A DNA stretch of 64,000 bases from Hymenobacter oligotrophus. Its GTDB lineage: Bacteria; Bacteroidota; Bacteroidia; Cytophagales; Hymenobacteraceae. The DNA lies in contig NZ_CP032317.1 in the NCBI RefSeq assembly GCF_003574965.1, positions 2,046,001 to 2,110,000 on the forward strand. The letters are read 5' to 3'. Both the position numbers and the translations under genes were made by a program. Position 1 is the stretch's first letter; every line of letters starts with the position of its first letter. A model generated the notes under the pieces. That model saw only the letters and a program-made list of their open reading frames with translations, had not been told where the DNA came from and made no database searches. Shown here piece by piece: positions 1-8,341 of this stretch.

Positions 1-16
1 CCACAACCTCACCACA

Positions 17-988
17 ATGAACACCGACAATAATTCGAACCTGGGCAACACGCCCGGCACCGGCTCTTCTACCAATCCTGCCAACCAAGGTACCGGCGCT
101 GGCGCCGGCTACGGCAGCACTCAGCATTCGGGCAGCGGCTCGATGGGCTCTTCGGGCCTGAACTCTAGCAGCAACATCTCGAACGCCTCGAACACCGGCT
201 CGGGCACCGACCAGAGCACCGGCGCCAACTACAACTCGGGCTCGTCGATGGGCAACAGCAACATGGGCTCGTCGTCGTCGTACAGCACTCCGCAAAACAG
301 CGGCATTGACCCCGACCAGAAACACCACGATTACAGCGCCACCGAGAAAGGCGGCGCAATGGCTGGCGGCCTAGGTGCTGCCGTAGGTCGCGGCGTTGAT
401 GCCGTGCAAAACACCGCCGGCGATGCTGCCCGTGCCGTAACCGGCAACGACAGCACCTACGGCTCGAGCAACCAGTCGGGCCGCATCCTGACCTCGACGT
501 TCCGCGACCGTGAATCGGCTGAGCGTGCTTACAGCTCGCTTTCGTCGCGCGGTTACACCAAAGACGACGTGAACCTGATGATGTCGGACGAAACGCGCAA
601 GACGCACTTCGGCGACCACACCCCCGACTCTGAGCTGGGCAACAAAGCCATGGAAGGCGCAGGCGTAGGTTCGGCCATCGGCGGTACTGCCGGTGCCGTA
701 ATCGGCGCTATCGCAGCCATCGGTACTTCGGTAGCACTGCCGGGCTTGGGCCTGGTAATTGCCGGCCCGCTGGCCGCAGCACTGGCCGGCGCCGGCGCCG
801 GTGGCCTCACGGGTGGCCTGGTAGGCGCCCTGGTAGGCTCGGGCATTCCGGAGGAGCGCGCTGCCGAGTACGAGCACGACATTAAGAACGGCGGCATCGT
901 AATGGGTGTGCGTCCGCGCAACGACGAAGACGCCCGTCACTTCCAAGATGAGTTCCGCCGCCACAACGGCGACCGTATCTACTACTAG
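17..988 (+). CDS. YflT-like general stress protein with Ser/Gly-rich N-terminus and glycine zipper
   Basis: A 323-residue protein of three parts. Residues 1 to about 110 are low-complexity Ser/Gly/Asn/Thr. Residues about 157-192 (ILTSTFRDRESAERAY onward) resemble the YflT / general stress protein 17M domain. Residues about 210-275 are a Gly/Ala-rich hydrophobic zipper, followed by an acidic C-terminus with PEERAAEYEHDIKNGG. Proteins with this middle and end are usually stress induced, with no known biochemical activity. There is no signal peptide. It is a single gene followed by a strong terminator. The Ser/Gly-rich tract echoes the tail of the YtxH protein at 7481-8191, which suggests a shared surface or stress role, but that link is inference. 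The family call is moderate. Confidence 0.6.
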   Translation: MNTDNNSNLGNTPGTGSSTNPANQGTGAGAGYGSTQHSGSGSMGSSGLNSSSNISNASNTGSGTDQSTGANYNSGSSMGNSNMGSSSSYSTPQNSGIDPDQKHHDYSATEKGGAMAGGLGAAVGRGVDAVQNTAGDAARAVTGNDSTYGSSNQSGRILTSTFRDRESAERAYSSLSSRGYTKDDVNLMMSDETRKTHFGDHTPDSELGNKAMEGAGVGSAIGGTAGAVIGAIAAIGTSVALPGLGLVIAGPLAAALAGAGAGGLTGGLVGALVGSGIPEERAAEYEHDIKNGGIVMGVRPRNDEDARHFQDEFRRHNGDRIYY

Positions 989-1012
989 TCGATAACTTAA
1001 GTCGGCTTGCCA

Positions 1013-1045
1013 AAAGACCCTCCCGCAACCGGGGGGGTCTTTTTT
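1013..1045 (+). terminator. Rho-independent terminator after the stress protein
   Basis: The stem pairs AAGACCCTCCC with GGGGGGGTCTT and is followed by a run of T. It lies 25 bases after the stop codon. Confidence 0.85.
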
Positions 1046-1201
1046 GTTACTATGATAGCGGGCCACGCCCGGCACCTAGGGCCGTATTTGGCACTATTGT
1101 GTAGCTGGCCTCGTTAGCAATGCAGAATGGGCGCGGTTTTCGCCATACCATTCGGTGCGGCTTTACGTACATTTAAGACCACTTTTTTCGCGCTTTTGCC
1201 C

Positions 1202-3340
1202 ATGTCATTTCTTCGCCTGAAAATAGGCCTGTACGCCGCAGTGGTTGCTGCTGTGTTCGTGCTGGCTTCGTACAAGCTATACCGGGGCAACGACGCCCGC
1301 ATCCCGCAAAAAGAAGAAGTTCTGATTAAGGCGATGCTGCAGGGACTAAGCCAGGCCCACTACCAGCCCGAGCAAATCGACGACAATTTCTCGCGCCGCG
1401 TATTCGACCTGTACCTCAAGCGCATCGACTACTCCAAGAAGTTCTTGCTGCAGTCGGACGTAGCCCAGCTGCGTAAGTTCCAAACCGACATCGACGACCA
1501 GGTTAAGCGCGGCTCGCACGAGTTCCTCGACCTAGCTACCCGTTTGGTTGACCAGCGTACCAAAGAGGCCCAGGCGTTGTACCGCGAGCTGCTGAGCAAG
1601 CCCATGGACTTCGCAACGGAGGAATCCTTTCAGACGGACTTCGAGAAAGCGCAGTACCCGGCCGATAAAAATGCCCAGCGCGACGAGTGGCGCCGCTACC
1701 TGAAATACCTGACCATGACGCGTTTGGTAGAAATTCAGGACGAGCAAGCCAAGCGCGACCCCAAAAAAGCTACTGCCCCGGCCTTATCGGCCACGGAGAT
1801 GGAGGCCGAAGCCCGCAAGCGCGTGCTGAAGTACTTCGACGAGCAGTTTAACGACTTGATGCAGAACGACGACAACGACCGGTTGGCGTTGTGGGCCAAT
1901 ACCATTGCCAACACCTACGACCCGCACACCGAGTACTTTGCTCCGAAAGACAAGGAGTCGTTTGACATTGCCATGACGGGCCGTTTCGAAGGCATCGGCG
2001 CGACGCTGCAGGAGAAAGACGGCCAGATTAAAGTAGCCGACATCATTCCGGGTTCTGCCTCGTACCGCCAAGGCCAACTGAAAGCCGGCGACATTATCCA
2101 GCGCGTGGCGCAGGGCGCAGCCGAGCCGATATCGGTTGAAGGCATGCGCCTCGACAAAGCCATTACCTACATCCGCGGCGCCAAAGGCACCGAAGTACGC
2201 CTGACGGTGAAAAAGCCCGACGGCAGCACGCAGGTTATTCCGATTGTGCGCGACGTGGTAATTGTGGAAGAAACCTATGCGCAATCGGCCGTAATCAACG
2301 AGAACGGCAAGAAGATTGGCTACCTGCGCCTGCCTACTTTCTACGCCAACTTCAACGACGAACAAGGCGGGCGCAGCTCGGCCGAAGACGTGAAGAAGGA
2401 GATTGAAAAGTTGAAAACCGAAGGCGTGCAAGGCATCGTGTTCGACCTGCGCAGCAACGGTGGCGGTTCGCTTACCGATGCTGTTGAAATGGCTGGCCTG
2501 TTCATCGACAGCGGCCCTGTGGTGCAGGTGCGTTCGGGCCAAGGCTCGGCGCAGGTGCTGAACGACCGCGACCCGCGCGTGCAGTACAACGGCCCGCTGG
2601 TGGTAATGGTAAACAAGTACAGCGCTTCGGCATCGGAAATTCTGGCCGCCGCCATTCAGGACTACAAGCGCGGCGTGGTAATGGGCTCGACGAGCACCTA
2701 CGGCAAAGGCACCGTTCAGCGCATTTTCAACCTAGACGACGCGCTGCCGGCTGAGTTTAACGCCATTAAGCCGTTTGGCTCGCTGAAGCTGACCACCCAA
2801 AAGTTCTACCGCATCAACGGCGGCTCTACGCAGTTTAAAGGCGTGGTACCCGACATCGTGTTGCCCGACGCGTACAGCTACCTCGACCAAGGCGAGAAAG
2901 ATTCCGAGTACCCGCTGAAGTGGGACGAAATCAGCCCGGCCCGCTACCGCACGTGGCCGCAGCAACCGGCTCTGGATAAACTGAAAGCCGCCTCGAATAC
3001 CCGCGTGGCCAACAGCCCGAGCTTTAAGCTGGTGCAGGAAATTGTGGAGCGCATGCGCAAGCGCAAAGACGACACCAGCGTATCGCTGAAGCTAACGGCT
3101 TACCGTGCCGAGCAAGAGCAGGCCAAGGCCGAGTCGAAGCGCTACGAGGAATTGCAGAAGGCCGCCCAGCCGCTGGCCATTGCCCCGCTTGCCACCGATC
3201 TGCGCGCCGTGCAATCCGATACGGTAAAGCAAAACCGCGCCCGTCGCTTGTCGAAAAACTTAGTGAAGGACATCAACCTGCGCGAGGCCGTGGCCGTGGT
3301 GAAAGATCAGATTGACGCGCCCCAGGTTACCCGCCGCTAG
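1202..3340 (+). CDS. prc: Prc/tail-specific carboxy-terminal processing protease (S41)
   Basis: A 712-residue periplasmic serine protease that degrades or trims proteins from their C-termini. The start at 1202 gives one N-terminal membrane segment (residues about 8-25); an upstream ATG at 1127 would only add a poorly plausible leader. The order is tail-specific N-terminal helical domain, PDZ domain (about 225-310), S41 catalytic domain (about 330-545) and the C-terminal domain of long Prc proteins. The catalytic serine is in SASASEIL (about residue 476) and the lysine in YGKGTVQ (about 502). A terminator follows 37 bases after the stop. A close paralogue lies on the other strand at 19797-21929. 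Substrates cannot be read from the sequence. Confidence 0.93.
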   Translation: MSFLRLKIGLYAAVVAAVFVLASYKLYRGNDARIPQKEEVLIKAMLQGLSQAHYQPEQIDDNFSRRVFDLYLKRIDYSKKFLLQSDVAQLRKFQTDIDDQVKRGSHEFLDLATRLVDQRTKEAQALYRELLSKPMDFATEESFQTDFEKAQYPADKNAQRDEWRRYLKYLTMTRLVEIQDEQAKRDPKKATAPALSATEMEAEARKRVLKYFDEQFNDLMQNDDNDRLALWANTIANTYDPHTEYFAPKDKESFDIAMTGRFEGIGATLQEKDGQIKVADIIPGSASYRQGQLKAGDIIQRVAQGAAEPISVEGMRLDKAITYIRGAKGTEVRLTVKKPDGSTQVIPIVRDVVIVEETYAQSAVINENGKKIGYLRLPTFYANFNDEQGGRSSAEDVKKEIEKLKTEGVQGIVFDLRSNGGGSLTDAVEMAGLFIDSGPVVQVRSGQGSAQVLNDRDPRVQYNGPLVVMVNKYSASASEILAAAIQDYKRGVVMGSTSTYGKGTVQRIFNLDDALPAEFNAIKPFGSLKLTTQKFYRINGGSTQFKGVVPDIVLPDAYSYLDQGEKDSEYPLKWDEISPARYRTWPQQPALDKLKAASNTRVANSPSFKLVQEIVERMRKRKDDTSVSLKLTAYRAEQEQAKAESKRYEELQKAAQPLAIAPLATDLRAVQSDTVKQNRARRLSKNLVKDINLREAVAVVKDQIDAPQVTRR

Positions 3341-3376
3341 GTTTTTTGGCACAGCCTACCTAGGCGGCCTAATACC

Positions 3377-3411
3377 AAAGCCCCCGTGCCAGTGGCACGG
3401 GGGCTTTTTTG
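3377..3411 (+). terminator. Terminator after prc
   Basis: AAGCCCCCGTGCCA pairs with TGGCACGGGGGCTT and is followed by six T. It is a strong, almost perfect stem. Confidence 0.9.
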
Positions 3412-3458
3412 TGTCCATCGGCGGCCGGTAGTTGCCGGTGTTTTCGGCGCTAAATCAC

Positions 3459-3491
3459 TTGGAACAGGCTGATTATCAGCGCCTATTTTTG
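3459..3491 (+). promoter_or_regulatory. Bacteroidota-type promoter of the 3615 gene
   Basis: TTGG at 3459-3462 and TATTTTTG at 3484-3491 (consensus TAnnTTTG) are separated by 21 bases. The surrounding 3460-3580 is distinctly AT-rich. The predicted transcript has a leader of about 120 bases before the ATG. Confidence 0.6.
3469..3479. promoter_or_regulatory. Candidate operator, copy 1 (CTGATTATCAG)
   Basis: An 11-base near-perfect palindrome sits between the -33 and -7 promoter elements, where a bound repressor would block RNA polymerase. The same 11 bases recur at 3527-3537. Confidence 0.5.
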
Positions 3492-3526
3492 TCCCCAAAA
3501 TATTTATCTTATCATCTCATAACACA

Positions 3527-3537
3527 CTGATTATCAG
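3527..3537. promoter_or_regulatory. Candidate operator, copy 2 (CTGATTATCAG)
   Basis: This is an exact repeat of the palindrome at 3469-3479, 58 bases downstream and inside the predicted leader. Two identical sites flanking a promoter suggest cooperative binding or looping. The regulator is not identified. Confidence 0.5.
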
Positions 3538-3614
3538 TACTAATATTTACATTATAAACACCCAATTTTTTTAGCATTTTGGCACTCAATCGGCAGCTAC
3601 TGCGTTGTGCTGAT

Positions 3615-4664
3615 ATGATGACGAACAACGAACAACTGAACGATAACATCCTGCACCTACCGGTTGCCGACGAGGCCCAGCCCCAGCACGATGAGGCATG
3701 GCGCAAGTCCATCCCGGCTCAGGTGTTCTTGAACTACTTCTTCGCGCTCAGCTACCACATCCGCGAGGCCGATGACGCGACGGGGGGCTTGCAGCACCTT
3801 CCTTTCTTCCGGGCACACCAGGCCGAGCTTACCGACGCCGACCGCGCTCAGGTGGAGAAGTACCTGCACAGCTGCTGGAGCACCGAGTACGCTCTGCGTG
3901 CTACCGCCGACCTAGGCGACGAGGACTACCTGCGCAACGCCCTGCACTGGACGTTCCCGCAGGCCTACCACGCCGTGATGGCGGGCTTGCAGGCCTTCTT
4001 GCACACGGCCGGCGTGCGCACTAATAATCCGTCGCTGATTCGCCGCGAGGTGGGCCGCCTGGTAGTGCGCAATGCCTATCCGCGTCCGGTGTCGTTCTAC
4101 GCTGCCGGCTCGTACGGCGACTTCAGCATCCACCGCTTGCCGCTGGCTGGCTACAAGGCCGGGCTGCAGATTGCCAGCAAGGCCATCGACGCACAGGCTC
4201 AGATTGGTCAGTTCCTGCGCACTACCCGCAAGCAGAAGGCAGTAGCCGTGCGTCAGCAGGTGCAGGGCAACCCCACCACGGCTATTCGTAGCCAGAAGAC
4301 CGGGCAGCCGCTCGAGAAGTGGAACGCCCAGCACTGGCAGCAGATTACCTGGCGCCTGGGTTACACCACCATCTTCGACTTGCTGGGCCGCCTGCGCATT
4401 TCGCAGACCAGCCGCGAGATTGAGCGCTACATTGAGTCCGACATCGACTTCGCCTTGTTCCACCACTCGCTGCTCGACATCGTGAGCTACCTCAACGGCG
4501 TTCATGAAACCTACGTGGCCAAAGCCCTAGGTGTGGAGCGCTACCGCGAGCTGGTGGCCAACCTGCCGAAGCACCTGCAGCACGGCTTTGTGGAGGAGCG
4601 CCTACGCACCCGCGTCGAGCCGAACTTCACCGAAACCGATCCGCAGATGGGCATTGCTGCCTAA
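3615..4664 (+). CDS. Unknown, probably all-helical protein; weak HEPN-like segment
   Basis: A 349-residue soluble protein with no signal peptide that I cannot assign. ATG codons at 3615 and 3618 are both possible; a reading from 3579 needs a longer N-terminus without support. The middle (AYHAVMAGLQAFLHTAG followed by about 20 residues with RREVGRLV) resembles the helix pair of HEPN proteins, but no clear R-x4-6-H ribonuclease motif follows, so this is only a suggestion. The sequence is rich in aromatic, His and Arg residues. The gene is monocistronic: its own promoter with twin palindromes lies upstream and a terminator at 4704. That layout suggests regulated expression. Function is unknown. 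Confidence 0.75.
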   Translation: MMTNNEQLNDNILHLPVADEAQPQHDEAWRKSIPAQVFLNYFFALSYHIREADDATGGLQHLPFFRAHQAELTDADRAQVEKYLHSCWSTEYALRATADLGDEDYLRNALHWTFPQAYHAVMAGLQAFLHTAGVRTNNPSLIRREVGRLVVRNAYPRPVSFYAAGSYGDFSIHRLPLAGYKAGLQIASKAIDAQAQIGQFLRTTRKQKAVAVRQQVQGNPTTAIRSQKTGQPLEKWNAQHWQQITWRLGYTTIFDLLGRLRISQTSREIERYIESDIDFALFHHSLLDIVSYLNGVHETYVAKALGVERYRELVANLPKHLQHGFVEERLRTRVEPNFTETDPQMGIAA

Positions 4665-4703
4665 CCTCCGCTCTTCATTAAGTACACCACTGCATATACA
4701 CGT

Positions 4704-4734
4704 AAGCGCTGGCCCCTTGGGCCGGCGCTTTTTG
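4704..4734 (+). terminator. Terminator after the unknown 3615 gene
   Basis: AAGCGCTGGCCC pairs with GGGCCGGCGCTT around a short loop, followed by T-rich sequence. Confidence 0.8.
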
Positions 4735-4760
4735 TTTGCGGTTAATGCAGCCGCTCCTGA

Positions 4761-5128
4761 AGCTGTCATTGCGAGCAAAGCGAAGCATCGGTCCTGAGCA
4801 AGGCACAACCTCTCACCTAGCACCAAGCGAAAACAACCTAGGGCAAGATGTAGCGTGAATTTCAGTTCGCAGCCCCCGGATGGTATTCTCTATTTCCCGA
4901 CCTAGGGCGTCGTGTAGCGTGGGCTTTAGCCCGTGTGTGCCAGAACAAGCGGTTGTGCCCGGTTGTGCGCCAACTACATCATGTACGCAAACGCGGACTA
5001 CAACCGAAGGTCGGCGTAGCCAAAGTCCGCGCTACAGGACGCCCTAGGTCATTTTCGGTTGCTGCTGGGTGGGCGGTGGTGCCCAGCCCAGGACCGATTG
5101 CTTAGTCCTTCGTCCTCGCAATGACAGC
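4761..5128. repeat. Long inverted-repeat element with nested inner inverted repeat
   Basis: The outer arms are 4761-4796 and 5088-5128. Both begin, read inwards, AGCTGTCATTGCGAG and end near ATCGGTCCTG. Inside lies a second inverted repeat at 4899-5050. The 368-base unit has no open reading frame of note. It fills most of the 583-base gap between the 3615 gene and lysS. The architecture is that of a small non-autonomous element or a composite of two intergenic repeat families. Confidence 0.65.
4899..5050. repeat. Inner inverted repeat starting and ending in CCTAGG
   Basis: The left arm starts GACCTAGGGCGTC and continues TGTAGCG. The right arm, reverse complemented, is nearly identical for about 28 bases. 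Both arms carry the over-represented palindrome CCTAGG. The AAAGTCCGCGCTAC part recurs in the hairpin at 6814-6914 and near 36079-36090. Confidence 0.65.
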
Positions 5129-5194
5129 TGCTGGCACAGTCTTATCGGGCACTAAAATCCGCTACATCCGAAAAATCCGTTTCGATCTGTGGTC

Positions 5195-5202
5195 TATCTT
5201 TG
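5195..5202 (+). promoter_or_regulatory. -7 promoter element of lysS
   Basis: TATCTTTG matches TAnnTTTG exactly, 45 bases before the lysS ATG. No convincing -33 TTG is seen at the usual distance. Confidence 0.55.
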
Positions 5203-5247
5203 CGGCTTGACTTTTTCGGCCGTGGCCGATTGATATACCCCTACCCT

Positions 5248-6810
5248 ATGCACCACCTCAGCGAACAGGAGCTGATTCGTCGGCAGAAACTCGACGAACT
5301 CCAAAAGCTCGGCATCGAGCCGTACCCGTCCGAGCTGTTCGACGTGAACTTCTACGCCCAGGAAATTCACGATAACTACCACCCCGAGCTCAACAACTTT
5401 CAGGAAGTGCGCCTGGCGGGCCGCCTGATGTCGGTGCGGGTGAAGGGCAAGGCCTCGTTTGCCGAACTGCAAGACGCCTCGGGCCGCATTCAGCTCTACA
5501 TCAACCGCGACGAGATTTGCCCCGGCGAGGACAAGGAGCTGTACAACACCGTGTTCAAGAAGCTGCTCGACCTAGGCGACTTCATTGCCGTGGAGGGCCA
5601 CGTGTTCAAAACGATGGTGGGCGAAACCTCGGTGCACGTTACTAGCTTCAAGCTGCTCTCGAAAGCCCTGCGCCCGCTGCCGGTAGTAAAAGAGCGCGTA
5701 GACGAGGCAACGGGTGAAAAAATCACCTACGATGCCTTTACCGACCCTGAGCAGCGCTACCGCCAGCGCTACGTTGACTTGGTGGTGAACCCGCACGTGC
5801 GCGACGCCTTCGTGAAGCGTACGCTGCTGGTGCAGGCCATGCGCAACTACCTCAACGACAAAGGCTACCTGGAGGTAGAAACCCCTATTCTGCAGCCGTT
5901 GTACGGCGGGGCCGCGGCGCGTCCTTTCAAAACGCACCACAACACCTTGGACATGACGCTGTACCTGCGCATTGCCAACGAGTTGTACCTGAAGCGTCTG
6001 ATTGTAGGCGGGTTCGATGGCGTGTACGAGTTCTCGAAGGACTTCCGCAACGAGGGCATGTCGCGCTTCCACAACCCCGAGTTCACCCAGATGGAGCTGT
6101 ACGTAGCTTACAAAGACTACTACTGGATGATGGACTTGGTGGAAGAGATGGTGGAGCGCGTAGCGCTGGTCCTGCACGGCCAAACCGAGGTGAAGGTGGG
6201 CGAGAACATCATCAACTTCCAGCGCCCCTGGAAGCGCTTCACCATGGCCGAAGCCATTGAGCACTACACCGGCTTCAACATCGAAGGCAAGAGCGAAGAC
6301 GAACTGCGCGCCGCCGCCAAGGACCTGAAAGTGGGCCTCGATCCCAGCATGGGCAAAGCCAAGATCATCGACGAGATTTTCGGGGAGCACGTGGAGCCCA
6401 AGCTGATTCAGCCCACGTTCATTACCGACTACCCCGTGGAAATGTCGCCGCTGGCGAAAAAGCACCGCTCGAAGCCGGGCTTGGTAGAGCGTTTCGAAGC
6501 CATCTGCAACGGCAAAGAAATCTGCAACGCCTTCTCGGAGCTAAACGACCCCATCGACCAGCGCAAGCGTTTTGAGGACCAACTGGAGCTGGGCAAGCGC
6601 GGCGACACCGAAGCCATGGTGCTCGATGAGGACTTTCTGCGCGCCTTGGAGTACGGCATGCCGCCCACGGCTGGCCTAGGTATCGGCATCGACCGCCTCT
6701 CGATGATCATGACCAACTCGCACTCGATTCAGGACGTGCTCTTCTTCCCGCAGATGAAGCCGGAGAAAGCGGAAACCCTAACGGAAAAATCGGAAAAGCC
6801 GGTAGAGTAA
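5248..6810 (+). CDS. lysS: Lysine--tRNA ligase, class II
   Basis: A cytoplasmic enzyme that charges tRNA-Lys with lysine using ATP. The start at 5248 ([18 protein letters not shown]) matches the family N-terminus and gives 520 residues, close to the usual 500-520. An OB-fold anticodon-binding domain occupies about residues 55-165. The class II core follows with motif 2 ([14 protein letters not shown], about 278) and motif 3 ([12 protein letters not shown], near 490). The C-terminus after residue about 507 is a short Lys/Glu-rich tail. The gene is single, with a TATCTTTG promoter element and a large hairpin directly after its stop. Confidence 0.97.
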   Translation: MHHLSEQELIRRQKLDELQKLGIEPYPSELFDVNFYAQEIHDNYHPELNNFQEVRLAGRLMSVRVKGKASFAELQDASGRIQLYINRDEICPGEDKELYNTVFKKLLDLGDFIAVEGHVFKTMVGETSVHVTSFKLLSKALRPLPVVKERVDEATGEKITYDAFTDPEQRYRQRYVDLVVNPHVRDAFVKRTLLVQAMRNYLNDKGYLEVETPILQPLYGGAAARPFKTHHNTLDMTLYLRIANELYLKRLIVGGFDGVYEFSKDFRNEGMSRFHNPEFTQMELYVAYKDYYWMMDLVEEMVERVALVLHGQTEVKVGENIINFQRPWKRFTMAEAIEHYTGFNIEGKSEDELRAAAKDLKVGLDPSMGKAKIIDEIFGEHVEPKLIQPTFITDYPVEMSPLAKKHRSKPGLVERFEAICNGKEICNAFSELNDPIDQRKRFEDQLELGKRGDTEAMVLDEDFLRALEYGMPPTAGLGIGIDRLSMIMTNSHSIQDVLFFPQMKPEKAETLTEKSEKPVE

Positions 6811-6813
6811 TAC

Positions 6814-6914
6814 GTAGCGCGGACTTTGTAGTCCGCGTCCGCTGATAGTAATTTTTATCGCTCAGTTGATTAGAAATTGCTATCTGCGGACGCGGACTAC
6901 AAAGTCCGCGCTAC
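6814..6914. repeat. Dimeric palindrome hairpin downstream of lysS
   Basis: Arms at 6814-6848 and 6880-6914 are near-perfect inverted copies. Each arm is itself a palindrome, GCGGACT-ttgt-AGTCCGC. It starts three bases after the lysS stop, so it would fold into a stable structure at the mRNA 3' end. Shorter relatives lie within 4899-5050 and around 36066-36092. Confidence 0.75.
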
Positions 6915-6941
6915 TGTGGTTCTAAACGGCGACAAAACGTC

Positions 6942-6982
6942 GAAAGCCCCTCGTACCTATCACGTACGGGGGGCTTTCTTTT
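6942..6982 (+). terminator. Terminator, first copy of the duplicated unit
   Basis: GAAAGCCCCTCGTACC pairs with GTACGGGGGGCTTTC, followed by T-rich sequence. It would end lysS transcripts and also begins the first unit of the tandem duplication. Confidence 0.8.
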
Positions 6983-7224
6983 GTAAAATCAGTTTACCAA
7001 TCCGGTCGGTATGAAACGAAGAAGCTTGCGATGGACACGTACGATTTTACTACGCAGGTTGTTTGACCAGATCCTGGCAGAAGCTCTACGGTCGGCAATT
7101 TTACTTCGGACATCTATCCGACGTTCACTTTAAACCGATTTCTTTAGTTTAAACGGGCTCTAAATCAAAAGGTTGTTGTTGCTCGGATTATTTTTTGAAC
7201 CGAGCACCTAGGGCCGCTAAAATC

Positions 7225-7266
7225 AGAAGGCCTCGCACCCAGTAACGATGCGAGGCCTTCTTCTTT
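7225..7266 (+). terminator. Terminator, second copy of the duplicated unit
   Basis: AGAAGGCCTCGCA pairs with TGCGAGGCCTTCT, followed by TCTTT. It is the equivalent of the hairpin at 6942 in the second unit. Confidence 0.75.
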
Positions 7267-7480
7267 AGAATCAACTTAACCAGATCAACGAGTCAGCTTA
7301 ATCTGAAGAAGCTTGCGATGGATCGGTACGATTTTGCTAGGCGGATGTTTAACCAGTCCGACTAGAAGCTCTACCGTCGGCAATTTTGCTACAGGGGCTA
7401 AATCAAAGACTATTTAAAGTCGATTTCTAAGTTCTTTAACGCAGCACCCACCGCAAGGTTACGGATGGTGCCGAAAAAAT

Positions 7481-8191
7481 TTAGCGCCCGGCGTTGCCCG
7501 AGCCAGTAGCATTGCCGGCTACACCGCCACCCGTAGAGCTGGAGCTACCCGAGCCGCCCGAAGTAGCGGAAGAGCCGCTGCCGCCACTGCCGCCGGCCGA
7601 ACCGCTGCCGCCACTGCCGCCGGCCGAACCGCTGCCGCTGCTGCCACTACCCGAGGTAGAGGAACCGCTGCGGCTGGCTTCGCTGCCTGCCGAGCTAGCC
7701 GTGCTGCCTGCGCTGCCTGTGCTGCCGCTGCCCGACGAGGACGATGAGCCACCTCCGGATGCGGACCCGCCGCCGGCGGAAGAACCACTGCCCGAAGAGC
7801 TGCCCGAACCCGAACCGCCGCCAGCGGACGAGCCGCCGCCTGCCGATGAGCCGCTCCCTGAAGATCCACTGCCCGACGAAGAGCCTCCGCCCGAACCACC
7901 CGAGCTACCGCCCGAACGGCTGCCGCTGCCACCTTGGCCGCCCATGCCCGCAAGGGCATCTTCGGCGCCGGCCTTGTCGGCGTTGCCGCCTCCCCCACCT
8001 TTCATGGCATCAAGCCGCGAGAGGCCGTCTTGCAGGAGTTTGTTCAGGTCGTCGCCGAACTTACCCAACGACTTGCCCAGGCTTTCGCGTGTAGCAGTGC
8101 CCGCGTCGGGGGCCATTAGCAGACCAGCCACAATACCGGCACTGGCGCCGGCCAACAACGCGAGGAGTACTTTACCGCTGTTGTCTTTCAT
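7481..8191 (-). CDS. YtxH-domain protein with long Gly/Ser-rich tail
   Basis: A 236-residue protein. Residues 1-30 (KVLLALLAGASAGIVAGLLMAP) form the single membrane segment typical of YtxH stress proteins. Residues 30-65 are a short amphipathic region. From about residue 67 the chain is almost pure Gly and Ser to the end. The membrane segment is nearly identical to that of the neighbour at 8342-8776, so the two are paralogues that diverged in their tails. The opposite strand of the repeat encodes a long Pro-rich reading frame, but the YtxH N-terminus shows the minus strand is coding. The family role is envelope stress; the exact function is unknown. Confidence 0.8.
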   Translation of the reverse strand: MKDNSGKVLLALLAGASAGIVAGLLMAPDAGTATRESLGKSLGKFGDDLNKLLQDGLSRLDAMKGGGGGNADKAGAEDALAGMGGQGGSGSRSGGSSGGSGGGSSSGSGSSGSGSSAGGGSSAGGGSGSGSSSGSGSSAGGGSASGGGSSSSSGSGSTGSAGSTASSAGSEASRSGSSTSGSGSSGSGSAGGSGGSGSAGGSGGSGSSATSGGSGSSSSTGGGVAGNATGSGNAGR

Positions 8192-8283
8192 AAATAGCAG
8201 GGTGTTTAGGTTAAGGAGGAGAACAAAGTGCGTGGCCCAACGGCCGGTAGCTTCCTAACGCGGTTGCGCCGGGAAAGTTGTGC

Positions 8284-8322
8284 AAAAAAAGGCCCCGCAC
8301 CTAGGGAGGGCGGGGCCTTTAC
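8284..8322 (-). terminator. Terminator after the YtxH-CsbD gene
   Basis: Read on the minus strand, AGGCCCCGCC pairs with GGCGGGGCCT-type bases around a loop containing CCTAGG, followed by seven T. Confidence 0.8.
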
Positions 8323-8341
8323 AGAGCAGCTAACGCTTGGC

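Larger units (their letters stand above)
6942..7440. repeat. Imperfect tandem duplication, about 283-base units, each with a terminator
   Basis: Unit 1 runs about 6942-7224 and unit 2 about 7225-7440. Each has a terminator hairpin, then an AATCA..TTA..CA stretch, then GAAGAAGCTTGCGATGGA (7018 and 7305), GTACGATTTT, GAAGCTCTAC and GTCGGCAATTTT in the same order and spacing. Unit 1 contains a 40-codon reading frame (7011-7133) that unit 2 does not keep. A frame in unit 1 reads WQKLYGRQFYFGHLSDVHFK, and unit 2 retains KLYRRQFCY. The units may be decayed gene fragments or a duplicated small RNA locus. This accounts for most of the 670-base gap between lysS and the next gene. Confidence 0.65.

Noticed and set aside
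4899-5050. The CCTAGG-bounded inverted repeat as an insertion sequence
   Set aside because: No transposase reading frame lies within or beside it and no target-site duplication is apparent.
7494-8258. A 254-codon Pro-rich reading frame on the plus strand opposite the YtxH gene
   Set aside because: It is the complement of the Gly/Ser-coding repeat. Only the minus strand has a recognisable domain and signal context.
8213-8260. AAGGAGG followed by a GTG at 8228, which looks like a Shine-Dalgarno start
   Set aside because: The reading frame runs antisense into the YtxH-CsbD gene with no domain. Shine-Dalgarno use is rare in this phylum.
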